Source: an uncultured bacterium
Lineage (GTDB): Bacteria > Cyanobacteriota > Vampirovibrionia > Gastranaerophilales > Gastranaerophilaceae
Direction of reading: 5' to 3'
Assembly: GCA_947428835.1 (NCBI GenBank)
Contig: CANENE010000011.1
Location: 1 to 61,639, forward strand
DNA length: 61,639 bases
The notes beneath the pieces were generated by a model. It was not told where the DNA came from and did not search any database. It was given only the letters and a program-made list of their open reading frames with translations. The position numbers and the translations under genes were made by a program. Shown one piece after another: positions 1 to 6,085 of this stretch (positions are counted from its first letter, which is position 1; each line of letters opens with the position of its first letter).

Positions 1-11
1 CCTGTCATAAT

Positions 12-40
12 AAAAAAAGAAGGTATAAAAAACCTTCTTT
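12..40 (-). terminator. Intrinsic terminator of tRNA-Pro
   Basis: Read on the minus strand just after the tRNA 3' end, AAAGAAGG pairs with CCTTCTTT around an AT loop and is followed by a run of T. It lies in the right place to end the tRNA-Pro transcript. Confidence 0.8.
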
Positions 41-43
41 AAA

Positions 44-120
44 TGGTCGGGATGACAGGATTCGAACCTGCGACCCCCTCGTCCCAAGCGAGGTGCGCTA
101 CCAAGCTGCGCTACATCCCG
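44..120 (-). tRNA. tRNA-Pro (UGG anticodon)
   Basis: The minus strand folds as a 77-nt cloverleaf. The acceptor stem starts CGGGATG, the D-arm contains GGTAGCGC, and the anticodon loop is CTTGGGA with anticodon TGG. The T-arm contains GGTTCGAATCC, and the 3' CCA is encoded (complement of 44-46). Nucleotides 1-11 plus 14 bp of upstream DNA are duplicated at 214-238, with a hairpin element between the two copies. Confidence 0.95.
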
Positions 121-134
121 ATATTCAGTTGTCA

Positions 135-213
135 TGTATCACTATGCCGCTTGGTAGCTTGCGCTACCACCTCTCCTCAAAAGCAAGGTGTCTTGCTTTC
201 TCGTCGGCAGAGT
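135..213 (-). mobile_element. tRNA-nt-11 hairpin element, copy A
   Basis: The 79 bp lie between two copies of a 25-bp sequence (110-134 and 214-238, 3 mismatches, all C-to-T or G-to-A) that ends at nt 11 of tRNA-Pro. On the minus strand it starts ACTCTGCCGACGAG. A stem AAAGCAAG / CTTGCTTT with a 4-nt loop follows, then TGAGGAGAGG. A second hairpin (152-169, TGGTAGC / GCTACCA) comes last and resembles a tRNA D-arm. The core (171-213) recurs at 3608-3650 and 3852-3896. The repeat and duplication are seen directly; mobility is inferred. No coding capacity is visible. Confidence 0.75.
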
Positions 214-238
214 GCTACATCTCGATATTTAATTGTCA
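214..238 (-). repeat. Duplicated tRNA-Pro 5' end (target-duplication copy)
   Basis: These 25 bp match 110-134 at 22 positions and contain tRNA-Pro nt 1-11 plus 14 bp of upstream DNA. The three differences are transitions toward A/T, as expected for decay of a non-functional copy. It is the distal partner of the duplication flanking element copy A. Confidence 0.75.
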
Positions 239-286
239 AAAGACACAAACAATAAATTACCAATAACATGCACTAAAGTCAATACA

Positions 287-315
287 TTGACTTTAAAAAA
301 AATAAAACAGATAAT
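287..315 (+). promoter_or_regulatory. Sigma70-type promoter giving a leaderless mRNA
   Basis: TTGACT (287-292) and GATAAT (310-315) are separated by exactly 17 bp. The ATG of the GT9 gene begins 7 nt after the -10 box, so transcription should start at or next to the start codon. There is no Shine-Dalgarno sequence in between. Confidence 0.8.
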
Positions 316-321
316 AAATAT

Positions 322-1335
322 ATGAGTAATACAGATTTTAAAAATATTCTTTTTATCAATTTCGGAGGAATTGGAGATGAAATTCTTTTCCTTCCGACTA
401 TTGTATCTATGAAAGAAAAATTTAACAGTGCAAAAATCACTTTGGCCCTTGAACCCAGGTCAAAATGTATAAAAGACCTTACAAATTTAATTAATAATAC
501 AATAGGGGTTAATATAAAAGCTTCGGGAATTAAAAAATACTTTAATATCTTGTTTTTTATAATTATCTGCTGGTTTAAAAGATTTGATTGTGTTATTTCA
601 AGCGGAAAAAGTCCAATGATTGCACTAATTCTTTTTTTAACGGGAATTAAGACAAGAGTTGGATATAATTCCAAACTTGATTTTCTTTTAAGCCAAAAAA
701 TTAAGCTTAATGAAAATCAATATGCCGCAAAAATGTACCATGACCTTGTAAAGCCTTTTAATGATAATTATTGCGATCCAAATATTGAAATAACGGGCGA
801 TTTTAAACTTGGTGACAATTTTAGACAAAACGAGTATATTGTTATACATCCAGGTGTTTCCAAAATGTCTGTTTCAAAAAATATTCTAAAATGCCCAAGC
901 ATTGATTTTTGGCTCAAGCTTATTAAAGGTTTACTTGAAAAAAACAAGCAAATTATTTTATTGGGTACGCAAGATGATAAAGACTTGATAGAAAAAATTT
1001 TGAAAAATGAAGAGATTTCAAATCATCCAAATTTTATTAACTACTTTAATAAAACAAAAAATATCATGGAAATGGCTTTTATAATGAAAAATTCAGCCAA
1101 TGTCATTTGTGTAGATAGTGCACCTTTGCATGTTGCAGTTGGCATTAACTGCAATGTATTTGCAATTTTTGGGCCAACAAACAACAAAAAATTAATTCCT
1201 GATAGACAAAATGTCATTTTAGTTCATAATAATATTCCCTGCCGGCCTTGTCTGTGGCACAGACGCAGTGATAACTGCGATAATTCAATATGTCTGAATA
1301 TTGACCCTGATTTGATCTTAAAAAACATAATTTGA
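322..1335 (+). CDS. GT9-family glycosyltransferase (heptosyltransferase-like)
   Basis: This 337-aa protein resembles ADP-heptose:LPS heptosyltransferases of family GT9, which add sugars to the inner core of lipopolysaccharide at the cytoplasmic face of the inner membrane. The N-terminal Rossmann region starts ILFINFGGIGDEILFLPT. The C-terminal half has the nucleotide-sugar-binding signature VIHPGVS (about residue 173) and DSAPLHVAVG followed by FGPT (about 265-287). A cysteine-rich tail (CRPCLWHRRSDNCDNSIC) is common in a GT9 subgroup. The ATG lacks a Shine-Dalgarno, but a strong promoter sits immediately upstream, implying a leaderless transcript. It is a single-gene unit. The exact acceptor sugar cannot be told from sequence. 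Confidence 0.85.
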   Translation: MSNTDFKNILFINFGGIGDEILFLPTIVSMKEKFNSAKITLALEPRSKCIKDLTNLINNTIGVNIKASGIKKYFNILFFIIICWFKRFDCVISSGKSPMIALILFLTGIKTRVGYNSKLDFLLSQKIKLNENQYAAKMYHDLVKPFNDNYCDPNIEITGDFKLGDNFRQNEYIVIHPGVSKMSVSKNILKCPSIDFWLKLIKGLLEKNKQIILLGTQDDKDLIEKILKNEEISNHPNFINYFNKTKNIMEMAFIMKNSANVICVDSAPLHVAVGINCNVFAIFGPTNNKKLIPDRQNVILVHNNIPCRPCLWHRRSDNCDNSICLNIDPDLILKNII

Positions 1336-1406
1336 TTTTAAGCTGTTATTATTGTAAGATTATTGTAGAAATATTTAAGGCTGTTGTCAGAGAATAAGAG
1401 GTATAA

Positions 1407-2684
1407 ATGAAAAAATTTCAAAAACTATTAGTGATATCATTTGCATTTCTGCTCACTAGCTTTGCAAGCGCTCTTGAAATTGTGGATGTTCAAAGCGATT
1501 ATTGGGCAAGCAATGAAATTATCAGAAGCATTCAAAACGGATTTTTGAATGTTATAGATGGTAACAGATTTAACCCTGAAGGCACAATTACAAGAAGCGA
1601 ATTTGTTACATCTCTTTTAAAAGCAATAAGAAGAGAAAATGAACCCGTTGTTCAAAAAACATCTTTTAAAGATGTTAACTATAGAACTCCAAATGAACAA
1701 AATATTTTATTGTCAGAGCAAATAAGAATGGTTTTTGGATATCCGGATAAAACATTCAAGCCAAATGTTGCAATTAACCATAATGAAACAATGAGTATGA
1801 TTGCAAACATTACAAAAAGTGATTTTAAAGCGGCAGATATAACAGTTTTTGCAGATTATCTTGAAATTCCCCTATGGGCAAAAAGATCTTACATCAAAAA
1901 CGTTGCAAATGGCTTATATGTAAATCATCCAAACGAAAACGAATTTACGCCTACAAACTCTCTTACAAGAGCAGAAGCAGCAGTATTACTTGATAAAATT
2001 GCTTCTAATTTAGATCTTATTCAAGAAAAATACAGAGATTTGTATGATGATTTATCAGATGAAAACAAGCTTAAAAAAGCAGTTTTCTTAGGCGATGGTA
2101 CATTAGGCACTGCAGGTTTTGCATTCAATAACAAAGTTAAAATTTATGACAACAAAAAAATAATTGAAGCCGGAAATGTTCTTATCGGAACTGCCTTGAC
2201 GCCTGTTTCTTCAAGAAGAGACGGTGCCGGTCAGCAGTATGTATTTAGTGCACCAAATGATATTTATACAACAGAAGGTGCTTTTGTTTATCCCAAAGGA
2301 ACTGAATTCTACGCTAGAGACGAAAAAATAGCTTATTCAAGCTGGCGCTCTAAACCTGAAAAAAGTGCAACAGTATTTTTTAAATACTCTCTTCCAAATG
2401 GAGAAACATACGATATGGCAGGCGTTCCTTTTACAAAGGATAATGAAGTTGTCTACCTTGATGACTTTACTAAAGCAAGAAAAGCAAAAAAACTTGCCAA
2501 CTACAAAATGTCTAAAAAAGAGTACTTAATTGCATGTGCACATCAAAGATTGCCGATTATGGAATATAAAATTAAAGATAATTCTACAATCTATATTCTT
2601 TTGACGGGTGATATGGTAATACCTTTAAATGATGATTATATTAATCTTAGAACCAAAAAGAGTGCTCTTGAAGAAAAAATATAA
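1407..2684 (+). CDS. SLH-domain exported protein
   Basis: A 425-aa protein with a Sec signal peptide (MKKFQKLLVISFAFLLTSFA, cleavage near ASA-LE). Three S-layer-homology repeats follow at about residues 25-72, 85-133 and 145-197; the third has the typical LTRAEAAVLLDKIA ending. SLH repeats anchor proteins to cell-wall polymers, and in Cyanobacteria they tether outer-membrane proteins to peptidoglycan. The C-terminal 200 residues are not recognised; no porin beta-barrel of the OprB type could be identified by eye. An AGAGG ribosome site precedes the ATG, and a strong terminator follows directly. Confidence 0.85.
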   Translation: MKKFQKLLVISFAFLLTSFASALEIVDVQSDYWASNEIIRSIQNGFLNVIDGNRFNPEGTITRSEFVTSLLKAIRRENEPVVQKTSFKDVNYRTPNEQNILLSEQIRMVFGYPDKTFKPNVAINHNETMSMIANITKSDFKAADITVFADYLEIPLWAKRSYIKNVANGLYVNHPNENEFTPTNSLTRAEAAVLLDKIASNLDLIQEKYRDLYDDLSDENKLKKAVFLGDGTLGTAGFAFNNKVKIYDNKKIIEAGNVLIGTALTPVSSRRDGAGQQYVFSAPNDIYTTEGAFVYPKGTEFYARDEKIAYSSWRSKPEKSATVFFKYSLPNGETYDMAGVPFTKDNEVVYLDDFTKARKAKKLANYKMSKKEYLIACAHQRLPIMEYKIKDNSTIYILLTGDMVIPLNDDYINLRTKKSALEEKI

Positions 2685-2700
2685 TTATAAATTGAATATC

Positions 2701-2735
2701 AAAAAGCTCTAGATAATTCTAGAGCTTTTTTAGTT
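2701..2735. terminator. Bidirectional intrinsic terminator
   Basis: AAAAGCTCTAGA and TCTAGAGCTTTT form a 12-bp stem with a 4-nt loop and a T-run on both strands. It sits between the convergent SLH gene (plus) and the 215-aa gene (minus) and can serve both. Confidence 0.85.
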
Positions 2736-2775
2736 TATATTTATAAGGTTTAAGATAGGATTTTATTTATTCTTT

Positions 2776-3423
2776 TTAAGAAGCTGTTTTTTGGATAAAT
2801 TTAAATGCACCGTATGCAAGACCGCCTATAATTGCACATGCACCTGCTGCTATATTAACACCCGGAATCAATGCGACTGCAGCACCTATTGCAGCTCCGG
2901 TTGTTGCTCCGCCCAATGTTGCACCCAATGTGCCTCTAGTTTTTGCTTTGTCAGTTATTTCGCCTCCGGTTCTTAGGGCTAGAGCTTCTTCTCTGGAACA
3001 GTCAGAAGTAAATAAACTTACAAATGGAATTGCTTTTTTGAATTCATGGGTAAATTCACCATCTAAATCTGCAGCTTGGTCGAATGTATAACCGGTAGAT
3101 GCTATCAAACCATTTTCTACTTGAGATTGAATGTCGGAATCGCTTAGATATACGTTTGTATTTGTTTCTTCTACTGATTTTTTTACATCAGCTTCAATTT
3201 CTTGCATTAATTCTAAAGCTTTTTTTGTTTCTCCATCAGCTAAATACTGACTAACTTGGTTATATTTTGTAGAATAACCTGCAGCATTAACATTTGACAT
3301 ATTTCTTAAATATGATGTTGTTGCTCTTCTTTGAATTCCACCAGCAGAATAACCACTTGCAGATGATTCGTAACCATTTCCATAATACGTTCCCGTATTT
3401 AAAGTAGATGAATTAAATAACAT
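2776..3423 (-). CDS. Hypothetical protein with glycine-zipper C-terminus
   Basis: This 215-aa protein matches no family I recognise. The first 60 residues are Ser/Tyr/Gly-rich and likely disordered. The middle (about 60-130) is acidic and helical. Residues about 165-208 form a glycine-zipper-like hydrophobic stretch (GTLGATLGGATTGAAIGAAV) that could insert in or span a membrane. There is no signal peptide. AGGGG about 10 nt upstream supports the ATG. It shares a bidirectional terminator with the SLH gene. A lineage-specific envelope or secreted protein is possible, but this is only inference. Confidence 0.7.
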   Translation of the reverse strand: MLFNSSTLNTGTYYGNGYESSASGYSAGGIQRRATTSYLRNMSNVNAAGYSTKYNQVSQYLADGETKKALELMQEIEADVKKSVEETNTNVYLSDSDIQSQVENGLIASTGYTFDQAADLDGEFTHEFKKAIPFVSLFTSDCSREEALALRTGGEITDKAKTRGTLGATLGGATTGAAIGAAVALIPGVNIAAGACAIIGGLAYGAFKFIQKTAS

Positions 3424-3586
3424 AACTACAAACCCCTATTTAAAATATAAACTAACCTTACATTATAATAAAAACTTTTTTGATTTGAAAATTGCCCCAT
3501 ACTTTTTATTTTTGTAATATTTCTTAACATATTTAAAAATGAAAAATAACTTGAAAAATTATATTTAGTTGATAGAATTGGAGTAT

Positions 3587-3607
3587 AAGTCGTCACGGGC
3601 CTGTGGC
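3587..3607 (+). repeat. Duplicated 5' end of tRNA(CAU), distal copy
   Basis: These 21 bp are identical to 3702-3722: 10 bp of upstream DNA plus tRNA nt 1-11 (GGGCCTGTGGC). The two copies flank element copy B like a target-site duplication. Confidence 0.85.
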
Positions 3608-3701
3608 ACTCTGCCGACGAGAAAGCAAGATACCTTGCTTTTGAGGAGAGGAAAGGTAGTGCGAAGCTACCGCAAGCCCAAGACAAAATGAAAATTTAAT
3701 A
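3608..3701 (+). mobile_element. tRNA-nt-11 hairpin element, copy B
   Basis: The 94 bp lie between perfect 21-bp direct repeats. It begins ACTCTGCCGACGAGAAAG, with stem AAAGCAAG / CTTGCTTT, then TGAGGAGAGG at 3641-3651. A second hairpin GGTAG...CTACC occupies 3655-3671, followed by an AT-rich tail. The first 43 bp match copy A (minus strand 213-171) apart from the hairpin loop. As in copy A, the junction falls exactly after nt 11 of the neighbouring tRNA. Confidence 0.8.
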
Positions 3702-3711
3702 AAGTCGTCAC

Positions 3712-3783
<72 letters not shown>

Positions 3784-3793
3784 AATATAAATT

Positions 3794-3817
3794 AAGAGTC
3801 TTCACGACTCTTTTTTA
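3794..3817 (+). terminator. Intrinsic terminator after tRNA(CAU)
   Basis: AAGAGTC / GACTCTT stem with a 5-nt loop followed by six T, 10 nt after the tRNA 3' end. Confidence 0.85.
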
Positions 3818-3851
3818 ATGCCCGTTCGGGATGCGACCTTAAAAGGTCACC

Positions 3852-3896
3852 CTCTCCTCAAAAGTGCGATTCAACGCACTTTCTCGTCGGCAGAGT
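3852..3896 (-). repeat. Core repeat of the tRNA-associated element, copy C
   Basis: On the minus strand it starts ACTCTGCCGACGAG and ends TGAGGAGAG like copies A and B. Its central stem is AAAGTGCG / CGCACTTT instead of AAAGCAAG / CTTGCTTT: four stem positions differ on each side and pairing is kept. Two further small hairpins (3835-3848 GACCTT/AAGGTC and 3821-3830 CCCG/CGGG) lie where copies A and B have their second hairpin. No duplicated tRNA start precedes this copy. Confidence 0.8.
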
Positions 3897-3942
3897 TGTA
3901 TTTTAACGGACAAAAGTATTATGTACGGTTAAAAAGATTATT

Positions 3943-3962
3943 GCCCCAAAAGGGGCTTTTTG
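3943..3962 (+). terminator. Intrinsic terminator-like hairpin
   Basis: GCCCC-AAAA-GGGGC followed by TTTTTG. No upstream gene on the plus strand explains it except the element copy C region or an unseen RNA. Confidence 0.6.
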
Positions 3963-4361
3963 TTTAGGTTTTAAGCGGTCGGAAGTGTCGAAAAATAATC
4001 ATTTCAAAAGTCATGAAAAGTCGTTTAGCTGTCAATTTATTGTCTAAGAATTGACTTTTGCTTTTATATAGTAATGGCGGAAGTTTAGACCCTGTTTTAA
4101 AGTTATTAAGAAACAGGACAATACAGAAAAGGGGAACTAGCCTTAAAGCCCCAAAACTTAAAGGGATTTAGGAGTAGTTTAGGGTTACAGAAAAGTCCGG
4201 TATGTCCGATTTGCGTCATTATTGTGTCCGGTAAAAGTCTAAATTTATAGAATAATATGCCACAAAGTCTTATTTATGTAAGGGAATGCCGATGGACTAT
4301 CATAGGACTTTTGGCATTCAAAAAGTAACACAGGTTCCAGAAAAAATATTTTTCTGTTGCA
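3963..4361. other. Gene-free stretch; structured, possible transposon left end or ncRNA
   Basis: No credible ORF is present. It contains TGTC-type repeats (TGTCG at 3986, AAAAGTC at 4006 and 4016, GACTTTT at 4053), an inverted repeat GTCAATT / AATTGAC (4031-4056) and GTCCGGTA twice. Hairpins include CCTGTTT / AAACAGG and GAATGCC / GGCATTC (about 4284-4320). Repeated TGTC motifs inside TGT-starting ends are known for TniA/TnsB-type elements, so the left transposon end may lie near 3986. A small regulatory RNA is the alternative. Confidence 0.4.
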
Positions 4362-4404
4362 AAACGGAACCTTAACGGAACTTTTTAAGGAACTAAACGG
4401 AACC
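4362..4404 (+). repeat. Four helically phased (C)GGAAC iterons
   Basis: CGGAAC-type cores lie at 4365, 4376, 4388 (AGGAAC variant) and 4398, spaced 11, 12 and 10 bp. The first and last are full AAACGGAACC. The array directly abuts the stop codon of the kinase gene. The same 10-mer recurs in the promoter of the operon at 5893-5928. Confidence 0.75.
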
Positions 4405-5552
4405 TATAAATTTTTATATGCTTCGCATAGTTCATCTATAGATTTATACCTGTTTACTTGCTCGCCAAGTCCTTTTCTTACAAAATTATTCAAATTTCTG
4501 TCAGAAATTTTGGTTGTATTAGTTTTTCCTGTGGTTATAAAATATATCAACATTGTAAGTGCATATATTTCGTGCGGCATATCATAATTGTTAAAACCTT
4601 CAAGTTTTAAATTTGGATCATTAAAATAGCCTTTAAATTCAGTATTCACTGTTGTTAATTCATTATTAGGGTTTTTGGCTAAACCAAAATCGGAAATTTT
4701 AATAACTAATACATCATCATAAGCTTTAATTAAGACATTACTTGGAGATAAATCCCTATGCAAATATCCTTTTTCATGCAGATATTTACAAGCTTTCAGT
4801 AGTTGTAATATTAATGATTTTCTAGTTCCTGAAGATATTTTATCATTGTTTAATTTTAAAAATTTATCCAAAGTATAATCCATATGTTCCATGATATATG
4901 AATTTTCTTCACTATTGTAAGAGTAAACTTCAACAATATAAGGAGAATTTAAACTTTTCATTATTTCAAATTCTTGCCTAAATCGTTTTAATTCTTTTTC
5001 GGATAATCCTTTTCTTGCCTTTTTTACAACAAAATCCTTATTATAAAAATCATCATGATATTTATAAGTAAGTGCATATGAACCTTCTCCAAGTGACATT
5101 AAATCATGTACGATATTTTCACTTGAATGTTTTACGTTTATTGTATTGCATTTTATAAAAATTGGTTTCACATAAAATAGTTCTATTTTATCCATATTTT
5201 CAGGAATTGCGCTGCCACCACTTGAGCTTAAAAATTCATTACACTTATTAATAATACTTTGATTGTAATCCTCAATTTTAAAAGCGTATTCTGACTTACT
5301 TAATTTGCGTTGCAATGTTTCTATTTTATCTATTGTATCCATCAGTTCTCTACTTGGTTCAGCCCAAAAGTGTGCACAATAATCCTTTGTTGGCAATCTT
5401 CCGTTCATACACTTAAATAAGTTTAAAAGAGAAGAGTGAAGAGTAGATAAAATTAGTATAATGTCATTTCTTCCAAAAGGCTTATACAACTCTTCATACT
5501 CATCGGTTAATTCTAAATCAATTCTCAATTCTGCCAAATAATTCGCATACAT
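4404..5552 (-). CDS. Hanks-type Ser/Thr protein kinase (transposon cargo)
   Basis: This 382-aa protein has an unrecognised N-terminal region (1-145) and a eukaryotic-like kinase domain (about 150-382). Visible are the glycine loop GEGSYA (155-160), the VVKK lysine (177/178), HRDLSPSN (265-272, catalytic Asp and Asn present) and DFG (288-290). It therefore looks catalytically competent, phosphorylating Ser/Thr in the cytoplasm. No membrane segment or PASTA repeats are present, unlike PknB housekeeping kinases. The start overlaps the Mor-like stop by one base (TAATG), so translation is coupled. A role in regulating transposition or in phage defence is inference from its place as mobile-element cargo. 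Confidence 0.85.
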   Translation of the reverse strand: MYANYLAELRIDLELTDEYEELYKPFGRNDIILILSTLHSSLLNLFKCMNGRLPTKDYCAHFWAEPSRELMDTIDKIETLQRKLSKSEYAFKIEDYNQSIINKCNEFLSSSGGSAIPENMDKIELFYVKPIFIKCNTINVKHSSENIVHDLMSLGEGSYALTYKYHDDFYNKDFVVKKARKGLSEKELKRFRQEFEIMKSLNSPYIVEVYSYNSEENSYIMEHMDYTLDKFLKLNNDKISSGTRKSLILQLLKACKYLHEKGYLHRDLSPSNVLIKAYDDVLVIKISDFGLAKNPNNELTTVNTEFKGYFNDPNLKLEGFNNYDMPHEIYALTMLIYFITTGKTNTTKISDRNLNNFVRKGLGEQVNRYKSIDELCEAYKNL

Positions 5553-5866
5553 TATTTATCCCTCTTAACTTTACCCCGTTCTTCAAGTACCTTATAAACA
5601 TATCTCTGAGTAGTTTTACAAGCCCGAATAGTGTCGAACATACTTCTTCTGGTGCCATCAAAATGCTCCAAAATATATTGTCTTTTGTATGCTTGATTGC
5701 AATGAGCATGGATGGAAAACTTTTCTCCTGCTGCTTTGAACATTAGTTTCTTTGTGGCTTCTAAGCCAATGATTGAGCATAAATATTGCAAATCTTCGGT
5801 CGGCAGATTATCTTCTGTTATATATTTTGCCCATGCGGGTTCTTCTGATTCTTGGTGTCTAATCAT
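5552..5866 (-). CDS. Mor-like transcription regulator
   Basis: This 104-aa protein resembles the Mor/C activators of phage Mu middle and late promoters. The region LQYLCSIIGLEATKKLMFKA (about 29-48) matches the family's N-terminal dimerisation part. The C-terminal part RQYILEHFDGTRRSMFDTIR continues into RYVYKVLEE, in the position of the DNA-binding helix-turn-helix. A good AGGAGTGAT ribosome site precedes the ATG. It is first in a two-gene operon with the kinase. Its promoter has TATAAT but no -35 box, and iterons lie in that place. That arrangement fits an activator-dependent, self-regulated promoter. Family assignment is by eye and only moderate. Confidence 0.65.
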   Translation of the reverse strand: MIRHQESEEPAWAKYITEDNLPTEDLQYLCSIIGLEATKKLMFKAAGEKFSIHAHCNQAYKRQYILEHFDGTRRSMFDTIRACKTTQRYVYKVLEERGKVKRDK

Positions 5867-5882
5867 ATCACTCCTTTTCTTT

Positions 5883-5929
5883 ATTATAGTACAAACGGAA
5901 CCAGATTTGGTTCCGTTTGGTTCCGTTTG
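5883..5929 (-). promoter_or_regulatory. Mor-like/kinase promoter with GGTTCCGTTT operator repeats
   Basis: On the minus strand a perfect TATAAT -10 (complement of 5883-5888) lies 16 nt before the start codon. No -35 consensus is found 16-18 bp upstream. Instead there are three copies of AAACGGAACC: 5893-5902 in one direction, 5909-5918 and 5919-5928 in the other, the last two 10 bp apart. The spacing places two sites on one DNA face, covering the -35 position. Confidence 0.75.
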
Positions 5930-6035
5930 AAAAATTTCCTAAAATACAACAAATATTTTGCTTTTGCAATATCAGAAAAACAATGTTTTTGTGGGTTTGA
6001 AGTGGCAGTTGTTGATATGTTTCGATATGGATACA

Positions 6036-6085
6036 TTGACTACACATATCTCTCAAGCAGAGTTAATGTGTGAGAGGAGACAATT
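6036..6085 (+). promoter_or_regulatory. Possible transposase promoter and strong RBS
   Basis: TTGACT at 6036-6041 could be a -35 box, but the -10 is weak (GTTAAT at 6062-6067 with a 20-bp spacer). GAGAGGAGAC provides a strong ribosome site for the ATG at 6086. GATATG occurs twice, 10 bp apart, just upstream (6014-6029). Confidence 0.4.

Noticed and set aside
2791-2976. Plus-strand Cys-rich 61-aa frame resembling a metallothionein
   Set aside because: It is antisense to the glycine-zipper protein's Ala/Gly codons and lacks a ribosome site; the Cys run is a codon shadow.
3426-3686. Minus-strand 86-aa frame
   Set aside because: It runs through the hairpin element and tRNA duplication, so it is not a gene.
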